Translations under genes and position numbers: made by a program
Part shown: piece after piece, positions 52,843 through 62,670 of the stretch
How positions within the stretch are numbered: the first letter of the stretch is position 1
How the letters are laid out: each line of letters starts with the position of its first letter
Notes under the pieces: generated by a model
What the model saw: only the letters and a program-made list of their open reading frames with translations
Database searches by the model: none
Told to the model about the DNA's origin: nothing
Assembly: GCA_902782235.1 (NCBI GenBank)
Contig: CACZML010000002.1
Location: forward strand, 1 to 64,000
Direction of reading: 5' to 3'
Length of the DNA: 64,000 nucleotides
Source of the DNA: Oscillospiraceae bacterium
Lineage (GTDB): Bacteria; Bacillota; Clostridia; Saccharofermentanales; Saccharofermentanaceae

Positions 52843-53589
52843 TTATAATTCGGTTACGGGCTCTGCCCTTACAACTGTAACCGTAATATTGTCTGTACTT
52901 TCTCCTTCAAGCGCCTGGGCAATGAGCTTGCTGCAGATGCTCTCAGGTTTATTCCTTTCCATAGTGCAGGCCTTGAACTGTTCGTTGCTCATATAGGAAT
53001 ATAGTCCGTCTGAGCACAGGAAGACCAGATCACCGTAACTTATATTATAACTGTAAATATCAGGATTAAGATACTGGTTCTCCCCTACGACCTTGAAAAG
53101 CCTTGATCTGCCGGGATGGTACTTGGCCTCATCCTCAGAAAGAAGACCCTGTTTTACGAGCTTTCCTGCTTCATTATGATCCTCGGTGAGCTTAATGAGC
53201 TCCGAACCGTGAAGAAGATACCCTCTGGTATCTCCGATATGTGCGATAGTAAGTTCCGTTCCCTTAAGAAGCGCAACGGTAAGAGTCGTACACATGCCCA
53301 TACGCTCCCTGTTCTCAAGGCAGTCGTGAAGGATCATGATATTGACTCTGTTGAATATGACCTTAAGGAACTGCGGAAGCTCATCCTTGCTGTCGATAAA
53401 AGCAAGGCTGTCCTTTAAGGTGGTCATGACGCCGTTTACAGCGATCTTGCTGGCTATCTCACCACAATTCTCACCGCCGACACCGTCTGCAACGACCATG
53501 CAGAAATAACTTCCAATGGTTGAATAGGCAAAACTGTCTTCGTTTGTATCCCTTGAGGGACCTTTTTCTGACATTCCGTAAGCTAACAT
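52843..53589 (-). CDS. prpC: PP2C-family serine/threonine phosphatase
   Basis: About 248 residues. It has the metal-binding RDTNEDSF near residue 14, MVVADGVGGENCGEIAS near 33, LTIAHIGDTRGYLL near 112, LTEDHNEAG near 133 and DNITVTVVRA near the C-terminus, the standard PP2C/PPM motifs. It dephosphorylates targets of the adjacent PrkC kinase. ATG 53589 overlaps the rlmN end by 7 bases and follows GAGGC; an upstream extension of the frame is not needed. Confidence 0.95.
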   Translation of the reverse strand: MLAYGMSEKGPSRDTNEDSFAYSTIGSYFCMVVADGVGGENCGEIASKIAVNGVMTTLKDSLAFIDSKDELPQFLKVIFNRVNIMILHDCLENRERMGMCTTLTVALLKGTELTIAHIGDTRGYLLHGSELIKLTEDHNEAGKLVKQGLLSEDEAKYHPGRSRLFKVVGENQYLNPDIYSYNISYGDLVFLCSDGLYSYMSNEQFKACTMERNKPESICSKLIAQALEGESTDNITVTVVRAEPVTEL

Positions 53590-54623
53590 CTTTCTGCCTC
53601 TATTGTTCCCCTTCTGAGCTGACCGCATGCGGCCATAATGTCGCTGCCCATCTCACGCCTGATAGTAGCATTTATTCCGCCGGATTCAAGGATATCCCTG
53701 AACTGCTTTACTTTTGCCGGAGATGCCGACTGGAATTTAGTACCCGGCACCTTATTCATTGCAATGAGATTCACGTGATAAAGTCCGCCCTTTAAGAGCT
53801 TAACGAGTTCCGCTGCGCATTGGGGCGTGTCGTTTATTCCTGCCAGAAGGCTGTACTCGAAAGTAATCCTTCTGCTTGTAGCCTTTGTATAGTCCTTGCA
53901 TGCCCTCATGAGCTGCTCGATAGAATAAGCCTTCGCAACCGGCATGAGTTTTTTACGGAGCTCGTCATTAGGCGCATGCAGTGATACTGCAAGGTTTACC
54001 TGAAGACCTTCTTTTGTAAATTCCTCGATCTTTGGAACAAGTCCGCATGTGGATAAAGTAATATGTCTTGCGCCTAAATTTAAGCCGTCCGGATCATTTG
54101 CAAGCCTTATAAAGCCCATAACATTATCGTAGTTATCGAAAGGCTCACCGATGCCCATTATTACTACGCTGTGCACCCTCTCGCCCAGGACTTTCTGAGT
54201 AACGGAAACCTGTGCAAGAAGTTCACCAGCTGAGAGGTTTCTTCCGAAATCGATCTTTGCGGATGCGCAGAAAGCACAGCCCATGCGGCATCCGGCCTGA
54301 GAAGATATGCAGACGGAGATTCCAGTCTTATATCTCATGGCTACAGTCTCAATGATGTTGCCGTCGTAGAGCTTATATACGAACTTCTCTGTACCGTCGA
54401 GCTTGGATACCAGGTGTTCTTTCAATTCAAAGCCGCCGAAAATGAAGTCCTCTTCGAGCATTGCTCTTACGTTTTTGGGAACATTCGTCATGTCATCAGT
54501 GGATACAGCGCCTGATGAGAGCCAGCCGTAGATCTGCGAAGCGCGGTATTTAGGAACGCCCCGTGATTCGCACCAGGCTGTAAGATCTTTAAGAGTTAGA
54601 TCCAGACAGAACTTATCCTTCAA
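53583..54623 (-). CDS. rlmN: Dual-specificity 23S rRNA/tRNA adenine-C2 methyltransferase
   Basis: About 346 residues. The radical-SAM cluster motif is CRMGCAFC near residue 112 in SSQAGCRMGCAFCASA, with MGIGEPFDNYDNV near 166 and the second catalytic Cys near the C-terminus. It methylates C2 of A2503 in 23S rRNA and A37 in some tRNAs. A TTG start at 54623 is preferred because it follows the rsmB stop and AGGAAG with normal spacing and gives the usual family length; an upstream ATG would overlap rsmB by 52 bases. Confidence 0.93.
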   Translation of the reverse strand: MKDKFCLDLTLKDLTAWCESRGVPKYRASQIYGWLSSGAVSTDDMTNVPKNVRAMLEEDFIFGGFELKEHLVSKLDGTEKFVYKLYDGNIIETVAMRYKTGISVCISSQAGCRMGCAFCASAKIDFGRNLSAGELLAQVSVTQKVLGERVHSVVIMGIGEPFDNYDNVMGFIRLANDPDGLNLGARHITLSTCGLVPKIEEFTKEGLQVNLAVSLHAPNDELRKKLMPVAKAYSIEQLMRACKDYTKATSRRITFEYSLLAGINDTPQCAAELVKLLKGGLYHVNLIAMNKVPGTKFQSASPAKVKQFRDILESGGINATIRREMGSDIMAACGQLRRGTIEAERC

Positions 54624-54625
54624 GA

Positions 54626-56041
54626 TCAATCTTCCTTTCTGTCTCTTTCCATGCGGCAGATAAAGAATCCTTCGCACTTATCTTTATGAGGAAGAAGCGT
54701 GATCATGCCGTTTGCGACACTCTCTTCTCTTTCCTCGTCCATATATATCCCCTCAGGAAGATACTTGTCGATCGGAACAGTATGGAACTTACGGTGTTCT
54801 GAAAGGAAAGCCTCAACCTGATTCTGGTTCTCATCTGAATTAAGAGTGCATGTGCAGTAAATGAGAGTTCCGCCGGGACGGACCATTTTCGCTGCATGCT
54901 CTAAGATCGAATACTGCAAAGGAAGGAGCTCGTCCAATTCATCGTAAGTAAACTTATCCCTGATATCAGGCTTTCTTCCCAGAAGACCCAGGCCGCTGCA
55001 AGGGACATCACACAATACGATGTCATAAGACTTCTTGGAATCCTTATCATCCTTATTGATCGTCGATGCGTCAGCGCAGATCGTCTCAATGGATGTAAGG
55101 CCCAATCTCTCACAGTTATCCTTTATGAGCTTTAATCTGGACTCATTGATGTCAACGGCATAGATATAGAGATCATCCCTGCACATCTGTGCCATATGGG
55201 TGGACTTACCTCCGGGAGCTGCACAGCAGTCAAGTATCTTGTCAGCAACTCTGGGGTGTGCCACGTGGGACGCGAGCATTGCACCCTGACCCTGAACGAA
55301 CATTCCGTACTTATTGAAGCACTCGGAATTCTCAAGGCCGTTAAGTCCGCCTGTTATCTCAACGCAGTCAGGAATGAAGCTGCCCTTAACAGCAGAAATT
55401 CCTTCCTTCTTAAGCTCTTTTAAAAGTGTATCCTGATCGACCTTATGAGCATCGAATCTTACGGTGATGTTAAGAGGCTCTAAGAATGCTTTGCCGATCT
55501 CAAAAGCTTCCTGCTTACCAAAGTCTTTCTTCAATACACCATAGATCTCAGGCTTTAATGCAACTCTGATACCGGGCTTAAACTGGTCGAGATAACGCTT
55601 TGCTTCAGGAGCTTCAGCGAACTTTCTCAAAACAGCATTTACATAGCCTGATGCTTTGTGGTTATACTTCTTCGTGATCTCAACGGAAGCATCTACAGCT
55701 GCATAAGCAGGAATGTTGTTGCCGAACTGGATCTGCCAGACTGCCATCCTTATAGCGGTCCTTGCAACAGGATCCATGAACTCGGTCTCTTCTTTTGTTA
55801 TATGTCTGATAAGGAAATCGATCGTGAATGTATATGTCAGAGTTCCATAGAGCATGGCTCTCGCAAAATCGATCTTCTTGCCCTCAGCGCTAGCGATCTT
55901 ATCTGCCTTCTTGATTACGAGATTGGAATAAGCATCCTTCTCATATACCCAGTAGAGCATGAGAAAGCATAATTCTCTTTCATTATCCTCGGCAATTAAT
56001 CTTTGCAGTTCTTTCTTCTTATACTTGATCTCGTCAGACAT
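54626..56041 (-). CDS. rsmB: 16S rRNA (cytosine-967-C5)-methyltransferase
   Basis: The 471-residue protein has an N-terminal NusB-like domain (~1-155), a linker and a Rossmann methyltransferase domain (~255-471). SAM loop CCAAPGGKSTHMAQM near residue 263, DVPCSGLGLLGRKPDIR near 343 and the catalytic YCTCTLNSDENQ near 397 are clear. It methylates C967 of 16S rRNA using SAM. Position between fmt and rlmN matches the conserved operon. Confidence 0.95.
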   Translation of the reverse strand: MSDEIKYKKKELQRLIAEDNERELCFLMLYWVYEKDAYSNLVIKKADKIASAEGKKIDFARAMLYGTLTYTFTIDFLIRHITKEETEFMDPVARTAIRMAVWQIQFGNNIPAYAAVDASVEITKKYNHKASGYVNAVLRKFAEAPEAKRYLDQFKPGIRVALKPEIYGVLKKDFGKQEAFEIGKAFLEPLNITVRFDAHKVDQDTLLKELKKEGISAVKGSFIPDCVEITGGLNGLENSECFNKYGMFVQGQGAMLASHVAHPRVADKILDCCAAPGGKSTHMAQMCRDDLYIYAVDINESRLKLIKDNCERLGLTSIETICADASTINKDDKDSKKSYDIVLCDVPCSGLGLLGRKPDIRDKFTYDELDELLPLQYSILEHAAKMVRPGGTLIYCTCTLNSDENQNQVEAFLSEHRKFHTVPIDKYLPEGIYMDEEREESVANGMITLLPHKDKCEGFFICRMERDRKED

Positions 56042-56051
56042 AAGGCTACTC

Positions 56052-57011
56052 CTACATTATCGGATTTCCGACGGTGAAATTATGGGCGCAGTCTCTTGAA
56101 GCCAGTCTCTTGCCCCCCGGCACCTGCAGTTCCTTTACCTTTAGAAATCCCTTGCCGCACTTAACAATAAGGTTCTCACCTTTAGCTTTGACTACGATTC
56201 CGGGCTGGACATTCATAAGCTCAGCCGGGATAAGCGTCTCGTCCTCTACTACTTCTGAATCAAGCACTTTGAGCTTGTTCTCGCCCTTCATTACAAATGC
56301 ACCGGGCCAGGCGCTCAAAGCTCTTACCCTGTTATGAATATCCGATGCATCCTGATCCCATGTGAACTCGCCTTCCTCAGGTCTTATCGGAGGGCATGAG
56401 GTTGCGAGTGAATCGTCCTGCTTTGTTGCAGTAAGTTCTCCTGCCACCCATGAATCGATAATTGAAGGAAGCTTCTCAGCGCTTGCAACAGCAAGTCTGT
56501 TCATGAGTGATTCCGTGTGTTCATTGGGATCAATGGAGACTTCGATCTTCTCGATGATGTCTCCCGTATCCATACCGACATCCATCTTCATGAATGTGAT
56601 GCCTGTTACCTTATCACCTTCCAGAACTGCGCGCTGAACGGGCGCAGAGCCTCTTCTTGCAGGAAGAAGGCTGCCGTGGCAATTTATGCAGCCATATTTA
56701 GGAAGATCCAAAACTGCCTTGGGAAGGATCTTTCCGTATGCTGCGGTAACAATGAGATCTGCGTTATATGAGGAAAGCTTTTCGAGTGCTTCCTCAGTCT
56801 TTAATGTATCGGGCTGATAAACCTCAATGCCGTTATCCTGAGCCAGGACCTTTACCGGAGGAGCTGTAAGGATATGCTTGCGTCCTACGGGCTTATCCGG
56901 CTGGCAGAGTGCAAGGACGACATTGTAGCCGCCTTCGATAAGTGCCTTGAGATTCGTCTCCGCGAATTCAGGCGTTCCCATGAATATTATCTTAAGTTCA
57001 CGCCTGTCCAT
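56052..57011 (-). CDS. fmt: Methionyl-tRNA formyltransferase
   Basis: The 319-residue enzyme has IIFMGTPEFAETNL at the N-terminus, CQPDKPVGR near residue 40, NCHGSLLPARRGSAPVQRA near 110 (catalytic Asn-His region) and DTGDIIEK near 146. A C-terminal OB-like domain begins near 205. It formylates initiator Met-tRNA. ATG 57011 follows GAGGACTGATAAT; the longer open frame into def is not used. Confidence 0.95.
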   Translation of the reverse strand: MDRRELKIIFMGTPEFAETNLKALIEGGYNVVLALCQPDKPVGRKHILTAPPVKVLAQDNGIEVYQPDTLKTEEALEKLSSYNADLIVTAAYGKILPKAVLDLPKYGCINCHGSLLPARRGSAPVQRAVLEGDKVTGITFMKMDVGMDTGDIIEKIEVSIDPNEHTESLMNRLAVASAEKLPSIIDSWVAGELTATKQDDSLATSCPPIRPEEGEFTWDQDASDIHNRVRALSAWPGAFVMKGENKLKVLDSEVVEDETLIPAELMNVQPGIVVKAKGENLIVKCGKGFLKVKELQVPGGKRLASRDCAHNFTVGNPIM

Positions 57012-57015
57012 ATTA

Positions 57016-57498
57016 TCAGTCCTCAGCGTTTTCAGTCTTATAGATCTTACCGTCAACAGATTTGTCAATGAAGAGAATACCGTTCAGGTGATCGTTCTCA
57101 TGACAGATGCATCTGGCAAGAAGGTCATCAGCTTCGAGTTCAAACTCGTTGCCGTTACGGTCAAGAGCCTTAACCTTGACATGCGAAGGTCTCTCGACTT
57201 CGCATGTCTTGCCGGGAACAGAAAGACATCCTTCGTTATCTGTCTGTGAGCCGGAGGCCTCAAGGATCTCAGGATTGATAAACTCGATAAGACCGTGCTC
57301 ATCACCTACGTCAACGATGAATACTCTTCTTAAAACGCCGACCTGGGGAGCTGCAATGCCGATGCCTCTGCCCTCGAAATACATAGTGTCAGCCATATCA
57401 TCCAGGAGCTTAATGATCCTGGGTGTGATCTCCTCTACAGGTCTGCTTGTCTTGCGAAGCAGCGGGTCACCTTCAAGTACTAAATTTCTTAAAGCCAT
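57016..57498 (-). CDS. def: Peptide deformylase
   Basis: The 160-residue metalloenzyme has motif 1 GIGIAAPQVG near residue 45, motif 2 EGCLSVPG near 88 (metal Cys) and motif 3 CHENDHLNGILF near 131 (HExxH). It removes the formyl group from new proteins. It is the first gene of the operon, with a promoter at 57532-57559 and GGAGG upstream of the ATG. Confidence 0.96.
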   Translation of the reverse strand: MALRNLVLEGDPLLRKTSRPVEEITPRIIKLLDDMADTMYFEGRGIGIAAPQVGVLRRVFIVDVGDEHGLIEFINPEILEASGSQTDNEGCLSVPGKTCEVERPSHVKVKALDRNGNEFELEADDLLARCICHENDHLNGILFIDKSVDGKIYKTENAED

Positions 57499-57531
57499 CT
57501 TATGGCCTCCAATCCATATTTTTCCTCATAT

Positions 57532-57559
57532 ATTATAAATTATTATATAGTACAAACAA
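57532..57559 (-). promoter_or_regulatory. Promoter of the def-thiN operon
   Basis: Minus strand: -35 TTGTTT (57559-57554), 16-base spacer, -10 TATAAT (57537-57532). It partly overlaps the ahcY terminator. Confidence 0.6.
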
Positions 57560-57585
57560 GTGCCGAAGATTTACTCCGGCACTTG
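57557..57585 (-). terminator. Terminator of the punA-ahcY operon
   Basis: Minus-strand stem CAAGTGCCG/CGGCACTTG with an 11-base loop, followed by a weak TTTGTACT tail. Confidence 0.8.
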
Positions 57586-57615
57586 CTGTTTTTAGTCTAA
57601 ATTGTCTATGAAATA

Positions 57616-58875
57616 TCAAAGATCCCAGGAACTTATATATTTCTTCTGCTCTTCCGTAAGCTCGTCGATCTTGATTCCCTTTGTTCCCAAAAGGATCTCG
57701 GCTACCCTGTTGTCGATGACTTCAGGAGTCTGATATACATCAATCGGGAGCCTGTCTTTGTTTGTGGCAATATACATTGCAGACTGTGCCTGCAGAGCAA
57801 AGCTCATGTCCATGATCTCTACAGGATGTCCGTCACCTGATGCGAGGTTAACAAGTCTTCCTTCAGCGATAACGCAGACAGTCTTACCGTTGGAAAGCTT
57901 ATATCCGATGATGTTATTTCTGAGTTCAGTCTGCTCAACGCACATTTTCTTCAGCTCGGCAACACTTACTTCACAGTCGAAATGCCCTGCATTGCAGCAT
58001 ACCGCACCATCCTTCATGGCCTCGAAATGTCTTCCTACGATTACATCCTTACAGCCTGTAACGGTTACGAAGAAATCACCAAGCGGAGCTGCCTCATCCA
58101 TGGTCATGACCTGATAACCTTCCATGATTGCTTCGCATGCCTTAACTGGATCGATCTCAGTAACGATAACCTTTGCGCCAAGACCCTTTGCCCTCATGGC
58201 AACGCCTCTGCCGCACATGCCGTAACCTGCGACAACAACTGTCTTTCCGGCTACTACAAGGTTCGTAGTAGCCATGATCGCTGTCCAGACAGATTGGCCT
58301 GTTCCGAATCTGTTGTCGAAAAGGTGCTTACATCTAGCATCGTTAACAGCGATAACAGGATAAAGAAGCTTGTTCTCGCCCTTAAGGATCTCAAGTCTGT
58401 GAACACCCGTCGTTGTCTCTTCACAGCCGCCAAGCACATTTGCTGCCATATCTTTAAGTTCTGAATGCAGGAGCAAAGCAAAATCTCCGCCGTCATCAAT
58501 AACGATGTCAGGCTTAAAGCTCAATGCCTTCTTAAGTCTGCCCCAGTATTCCTCTTCACCGTCACCGTGTACTGCATAGACGTTCATTATGTCCATCGAA
58601 GCGAGTGCAGCAGCAACGTCATCCTGTGTGGATAAGGGATTGCATCCTGTAAGAGCAACTTCAGCTCCGCCTCTTGCCAAAGCTCTGGCAAGGCACGCGG
58701 TCTTTGCTTCAACGTGAACGGATACGGAGATCTTCATACCCTTGAAAGGCTGTTTCTCGATAAGCTCAGCCTCGATAGCCCTTAAAACAGGCATGTTGCG
58801 GTAAGCCCATTCGATCTTCTCGATACCCGTCGGCGCAAGATTGATATCTCTTACTTCGTAATTGAATTTAGCCAT
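57616..58875 (-). CDS. ahcY: Adenosylhomocysteinase
   Basis: The 419-residue NAD-dependent enzyme has SVHVEAKTACLAR near residue 50, TTGVHRLEI near 155, DNRFGTGQSVWTAIM near 192, and the NAD-binding GYGMCGRGVAMRAKG near 217. It splits S-adenosylhomocysteine to adenosine and homocysteine, clearing the product of the many methyltransferases nearby. It lies directly downstream of the purine nucleoside phosphorylase, so the adenosine can enter purine salvage after deamination. Confidence 0.96.
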   Translation of the reverse strand: MAKFNYEVRDINLAPTGIEKIEWAYRNMPVLRAIEAELIEKQPFKGMKISVSVHVEAKTACLARALARGGAEVALTGCNPLSTQDDVAAALASMDIMNVYAVHGDGEEEYWGRLKKALSFKPDIVIDDGGDFALLLHSELKDMAANVLGGCEETTTGVHRLEILKGENKLLYPVIAVNDARCKHLFDNRFGTGQSVWTAIMATTNLVVAGKTVVVAGYGMCGRGVAMRAKGLGAKVIVTEIDPVKACEAIMEGYQVMTMDEAAPLGDFFVTVTGCKDVIVGRHFEAMKDGAVCCNAGHFDCEVSVAELKKMCVEQTELRNNIIGYKLSNGKTVCVIAEGRLVNLASGDGHPVEIMDMSFALQAQSAMYIATNKDRLPIDVYQTPEVIDNRVAEILLGTKGIKIDELTEEQKKYISSWDL

Positions 58876-58890
58876 TGGAATTCTTTCCTC

Positions 58891-59736
58891 TCAAACATTG
58901 ATTCTTTTAACAAACTCTTTAACAAGCGCGCAGCTGTTAGCTGACGCCAAAGATGCATTATCAAGCACTTCCTGCTCTGACAAAGGGTTTCCGGATATTC
59001 CTGCAGCCATATTTGTTATGCAGGACATAGCGGCAACTCTTATTCCCATATGGGAAGCTGCGATAGCTTCAGGCACTGTAGACATGCCGACACAGTCAGC
59101 ACCCATTACACGGAGCGCTCTGATCTCAGCAGGCGTCTCGTACTGAGGCCCCTTGGTATAAGCATAAACGCCTCTGCTTATCCTGATATTAAGGTCTCTT
59201 GCGCTGTTGACCAGAGTATCCGTCAATTCAGGATCGTAGACATGACACTGGTCAGGAAATCTGGTGCCAAATTCAGCGATATTAGGACCCCTTAAAACAG
59301 GTTCAGCATTAAATGAAAGATGGTCTGTAATTGCCACTAACTCGGGCACTTTCATCTCGAGATTGATTCCGCCGGAAGCATTGGTCAGAAGAAGGACCTT
59401 TACGCCTAATCTTCCCATTACCCTGACATAGAAAGTAACGGTCTCCATCGGATAACCTTCATAATAATGGAACCTGCCGTTCATCATGAAAACCGGCTTT
59501 CCTGAAAGATTTCCTGCGATAAGGGAACCCTTGTGTCCGGGTGCTGTCGATACCGGGAATCCGGGAATATCCTTATAGGGTATCTCTATGGCGTCCTCAG
59601 CCATCTCAGAGAGCGGACCTAAACCCGAACCGAGCACGATACAAACAGCGGGAAGCGTTCTGTCAGACAAAACGCTCCTGATATAATCAGCAGCGCCGTC
59701 TACACGTTCAATAAATTCTTTAATATCTGTAATCAT
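58891..59736 (-). CDS. punA: Purine nucleoside phosphorylase (trimeric, PNP/MTAP family)
   Basis: About 281 residues. It has VLGSGLGPLSEMA near residue 31 (phosphate loop), MNGRFHYYEGYP near 83, LLTNASGGIN near 115 and GADCVGMSTVPEA near 213. It phosphorolyses inosine, guanosine and related nucleosides. ATG 59736 lies only seven bases after a TATAAT, with no Shine-Dalgarno, suggesting a leaderless message; a TTG 17 codons upstream lacks support. It heads a two-gene operon with ahcY. Confidence 0.93.
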   Translation of the reverse strand: MITDIKEFIERVDGAADYIRSVLSDRTLPAVCIVLGSGLGPLSEMAEDAIEIPYKDIPGFPVSTAPGHKGSLIAGNLSGKPVFMMNGRFHYYEGYPMETVTFYVRVMGRLGVKVLLLTNASGGINLEMKVPELVAITDHLSFNAEPVLRGPNIAEFGTRFPDQCHVYDPELTDTLVNSARDLNIRISRGVYAYTKGPQYETPAEIRALRVMGADCVGMSTVPEAIAASHMGIRVAAMSCITNMAAGISGNPLSEQEVLDNASLASANSCALVKEFVKRINV

Positions 59737-59742
59737 AGGACA

Positions 59743-59748
59743 ATTATA
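59743..59748 (-). promoter_or_regulatory. -10 element directly before punA (candidate leaderless promoter)
   Basis: Minus-strand TATAAT followed by TGTCCT and then the ATG, placing the likely transcription start on the start codon. No good -35 is visible. Confidence 0.4.
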
Positions 59749-59797
59749 TAATTTATTTTCTGTTTTCGCGATTGAAAATGCGGCCAAAAAACATTAC

Positions 59798-59830
59798 AAA
59801 AAAAGGGCCGGCAAACTTGTTGCCGACCCT
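59798..59830 (-). terminator. Terminator of the secA operon
   Basis: Minus-strand stem AGGGTCGGCA/TGCCGGCCCT with a 7-base loop, followed by seven T residues. Confidence 0.92.
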
Positions 59831-59859
59831 GTAAAGTCTTTAGATCTTAAGTATTAGAA

Positions 59860-62655
59860 TTACTTCTTGCCGCAGCAATCCTTATACTTCTTGCCTGAAC
59901 CGCAAGGGCACGGATCGTTTCTTCCGACCTTGGAGGAATCACGCTTGATGGGTGCCTGAGGAGCATTATTGCCTGCAGTGCCCTCAATGCGCTTGGATGC
60001 AGACTGAGGTGTTACAGCGGCTGCACTTGCGTGGCTCTCCTTCATCTCCTTGACCTGGGGCTTAGCCTCAATATGTGTCTCAGGAGTGAATCTTGCTCTC
60101 ATAATGAACTTAACAGCATCATTCTGGATGTTCTCGTTCATCTCTTCGAACATTGCAGAACCTTCGAGCTTATACTCAACAACAGGATCGTGCTGACCGA
60201 TACTTCTCATTCTGATGGAGTTGGAGAGCTGATCCAATGCATCGATGTGATCCATCCACTTGAGGTCAACTGTTCTTAAGAGGATCTGACGCTCAGCTTC
60301 ACGGAAGACTTCCTTAGTGATCTCTTTTTCCTTCTCTTCAACGACAGCCTTAGCCTCATCTGCAATTTTCTCTGCGAGCTCATCACAATCAGGGATATCC
60401 TTGCTGCTGTCCTGAACGAGGAGAACGGAAGGAAGCTGACCGAAGATCTCTTCGAGCATCTTACCGAGAGAATATCTCTCAGTTGTTGTGATCTTGCCGT
60501 CAAGAGCGAACTGGTTGCAGACTCTTGAAGCAACTCTCTCGATCATCTGGAGGTAGATTCCGTGTACGTCCTCACCCATGATGACCTGTTTTCTCTGATC
60601 GTATGTGATAGTTCTCTGAACGTTGTTAACGTCGTCGTATTCGAGGACGGACTTACGTGCTGAGAAGTGCATTGCTTCGAGCTTCTTCTGTGAGCTGTCG
60701 ATAACCTTTGTAAGAGATCTAACCTGGAGCTCCATATCATCTTCGATTCCAAGGCTCTCATAGATAACTGAAACTCTTTCACCACCGAAGATTCTTAAGA
60801 GGTCATCCTCAAGTGACAGGAAGAACTTGGATCTTCCGGGGTCACCCTGACGTCCTGCACGTCCCTTAAGCTGGTTATCGATACGTCTTGATTCGTGACG
60901 CTCTGTACCAACGATGTAAAGACCGCCTAACTCTCTTACTTCAGCAGCCTCAGGTGCGAGTTCTTCCTTATACTTGCTCTCGAGGTCGGAGAATCTCTTT
61001 CTGGCCTCAAGGATAAGCTCGTCTTCGGTCTCGTTATGAGCTGTGGATGCAGTGATAAGGTCTTCTGTATAACCTAATCTTCTCATCTCCTGAAGAGCCA
61101 TATACTCAGCATTACCGCCGAGGATAATATCGGTACCACGGCCTGCCATGTTCGTAGCGATAGTAACAGCGCCCTTACGGCCGGCCTGAGCAACGATCTC
61201 AGCTTCTCTCATATGGTTCTTAGCGTTCAATACGTTGTGCTTGATTCCATACTTGGAGAAGATACGTGAAAGGAGCTCTGACTTATCTACGTTAACTGTA
61301 CCGACAAGTACAGGCTGGCCCTTATCGTTGGCTTCCTTAACTGTCTTAAGGATAGCTGCATACTTACCGTTCTCTGTCTTGAATACTGCGTCGTACTCGT
61401 CGATTCTCGCGATAGGTCTGTTTGTAGGGATCTGGATAACGTCGAGGTTATAGATCTGTCTGAATTCTGCTTCCTCTGTATAAGCTGTACCGGTCATACC
61501 GGAGAGCTTTGTGTACATACGGAAGAAGTTCTGGAATGTAATGGTTGCAAGTGTCTTATTCTCATTTGCGACCTTAACGTTCTCTTTTGCTTCGATAGCC
61601 TGGTGGATACCATCGCTGAAACGTCTGCCCGGCATAAGTCGTCCGGTAAAGTCGTCTACGATGATTACCTGACCGTCCTGTACGATGTACTGCTGGTCTT
61701 TCTTGAAGTTACCGTTAGCCTTCAAAGCATTGTTGATATAGTGCTGAAGGTCGAAGTTATCAGGATCGGAGAGGTTCTCGATATTGAAGTACTTCTCTGC
61801 CTTTGCGATACCATTTGCTGTAAGGACTGATGTCTTAGCCTTCTCGTCTGTAACGTAATCAGCATCACCAACGAGTTCGTCCATATCGACCTTGTCGTCT
61901 GTCTCGATAACTGTGTACTGCTTCAAGGTCTTAACAAATGTATCAGCCTTCTGGTAGAGGTCTGAAGATTCTGTTCCGCGGCCTGAAATGATGAGAGGTG
62001 TTCTTGCCTCATCGATTAGGATCGAGTCGACCTCGTCGACGATAGCGTAATTCAGTTCTCTCTGAGCGATCTGATCCTTGCTAACGACCATGTTGTCACG
62101 GAGATAGTCGAATCCGAATTCGTTATTTGTTCCGTAAACGATGTCGCATGCATACATGCTCTTACGGTCCTTCATGGGAATATCGTGAATGATGAGACCA
62201 ACGCTCATGTTAAGGAACTTGTAGATCTTACCCATCCACTCAGAGTCACGCTTTGCGAGGTAGTCGTTTACTGTTACTACGTGAACACCCTTTCCTGTAA
62301 GTGCATTTAAGTAAACAGGCATTGTAGCTACGAGAGTCTTACCTTCACCCGTCTTCATCTCGGCGATTCTGCCCTGGTGGAGAATGATACCGCCGATGAC
62401 CTGTACTCTGTAAGGCTTCATTCCCAGAACTCTCCAGGAAGCCTCTCTTACAGTTGCGAATGCCTCAGGAAGCAATGAATCCAATGATTCACCGTCTTCA
62501 TATCTCTTTTTGAATTCTGCGGTCTTTCCTGCAAGGTCATGATCAGAGAGCTTTGAATACTCTTCTTCATATGAGAAGACCTTGTCAACAAGAGGATTGA
62601 TCCTCTTAAGTTCGTGATCGCTGTGTGTGCCGAAAATGCTTTCAATTAAACCCAT
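59860..62655 (-). CDS. secA: Preprotein translocase ATPase SecA
   Basis: The 931-residue protein has the Walker A AEMKTGEGKTLVA near residue 100, Walker B VDEVDSILIDEARTP near 207, NMAGRGTDIILGG near 500, and GRAGRQGDPG near 605. The C-terminal zinc motif CPCGSGKKYKDCC (residues ~916-928) binds SecB or ribosomes/phospholipids in the family. It drives protein export through SecYEG. It is longer than most SecA proteins because of an alanine/proline-rich linker before the zinc motif, as in many Clostridia. Confidence 0.97.
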   Translation of the reverse strand: MGLIESIFGTHSDHELKRINPLVDKVFSYEEEYSKLSDHDLAGKTAEFKKRYEDGESLDSLLPEAFATVREASWRVLGMKPYRVQVIGGIILHQGRIAEMKTGEGKTLVATMPVYLNALTGKGVHVVTVNDYLAKRDSEWMGKIYKFLNMSVGLIIHDIPMKDRKSMYACDIVYGTNNEFGFDYLRDNMVVSKDQIAQRELNYAIVDEVDSILIDEARTPLIISGRGTESSDLYQKADTFVKTLKQYTVIETDDKVDMDELVGDADYVTDEKAKTSVLTANGIAKAEKYFNIENLSDPDNFDLQHYINNALKANGNFKKDQQYIVQDGQVIIVDDFTGRLMPGRRFSDGIHQAIEAKENVKVANENKTLATITFQNFFRMYTKLSGMTGTAYTEEAEFRQIYNLDVIQIPTNRPIARIDEYDAVFKTENGKYAAILKTVKEANDKGQPVLVGTVNVDKSELLSRIFSKYGIKHNVLNAKNHMREAEIVAQAGRKGAVTIATNMAGRGTDIILGGNAEYMALQEMRRLGYTEDLITASTAHNETEDELILEARKRFSDLESKYKEELAPEAAEVRELGGLYIVGTERHESRRIDNQLKGRAGRQGDPGRSKFFLSLEDDLLRIFGGERVSVIYESLGIEDDMELQVRSLTKVIDSSQKKLEAMHFSARKSVLEYDDVNNVQRTITYDQRKQVIMGEDVHGIYLQMIERVASRVCNQFALDGKITTTERYSLGKMLEEIFGQLPSVLLVQDSSKDIPDCDELAEKIADEAKAVVEEKEKEITKEVFREAERQILLRTVDLKWMDHIDALDQLSNSIRMRSIGQHDPVVEYKLEGSAMFEEMNENIQNDAVKFIMRARFTPETHIEAKPQVKEMKESHASAAAVTPQSASKRIEGTAGNNAPQAPIKRDSSKVGRNDPCPCGSGKKYKDCCGKK

Positions 62656-62670
62656 TTTGTACGTTACCCT

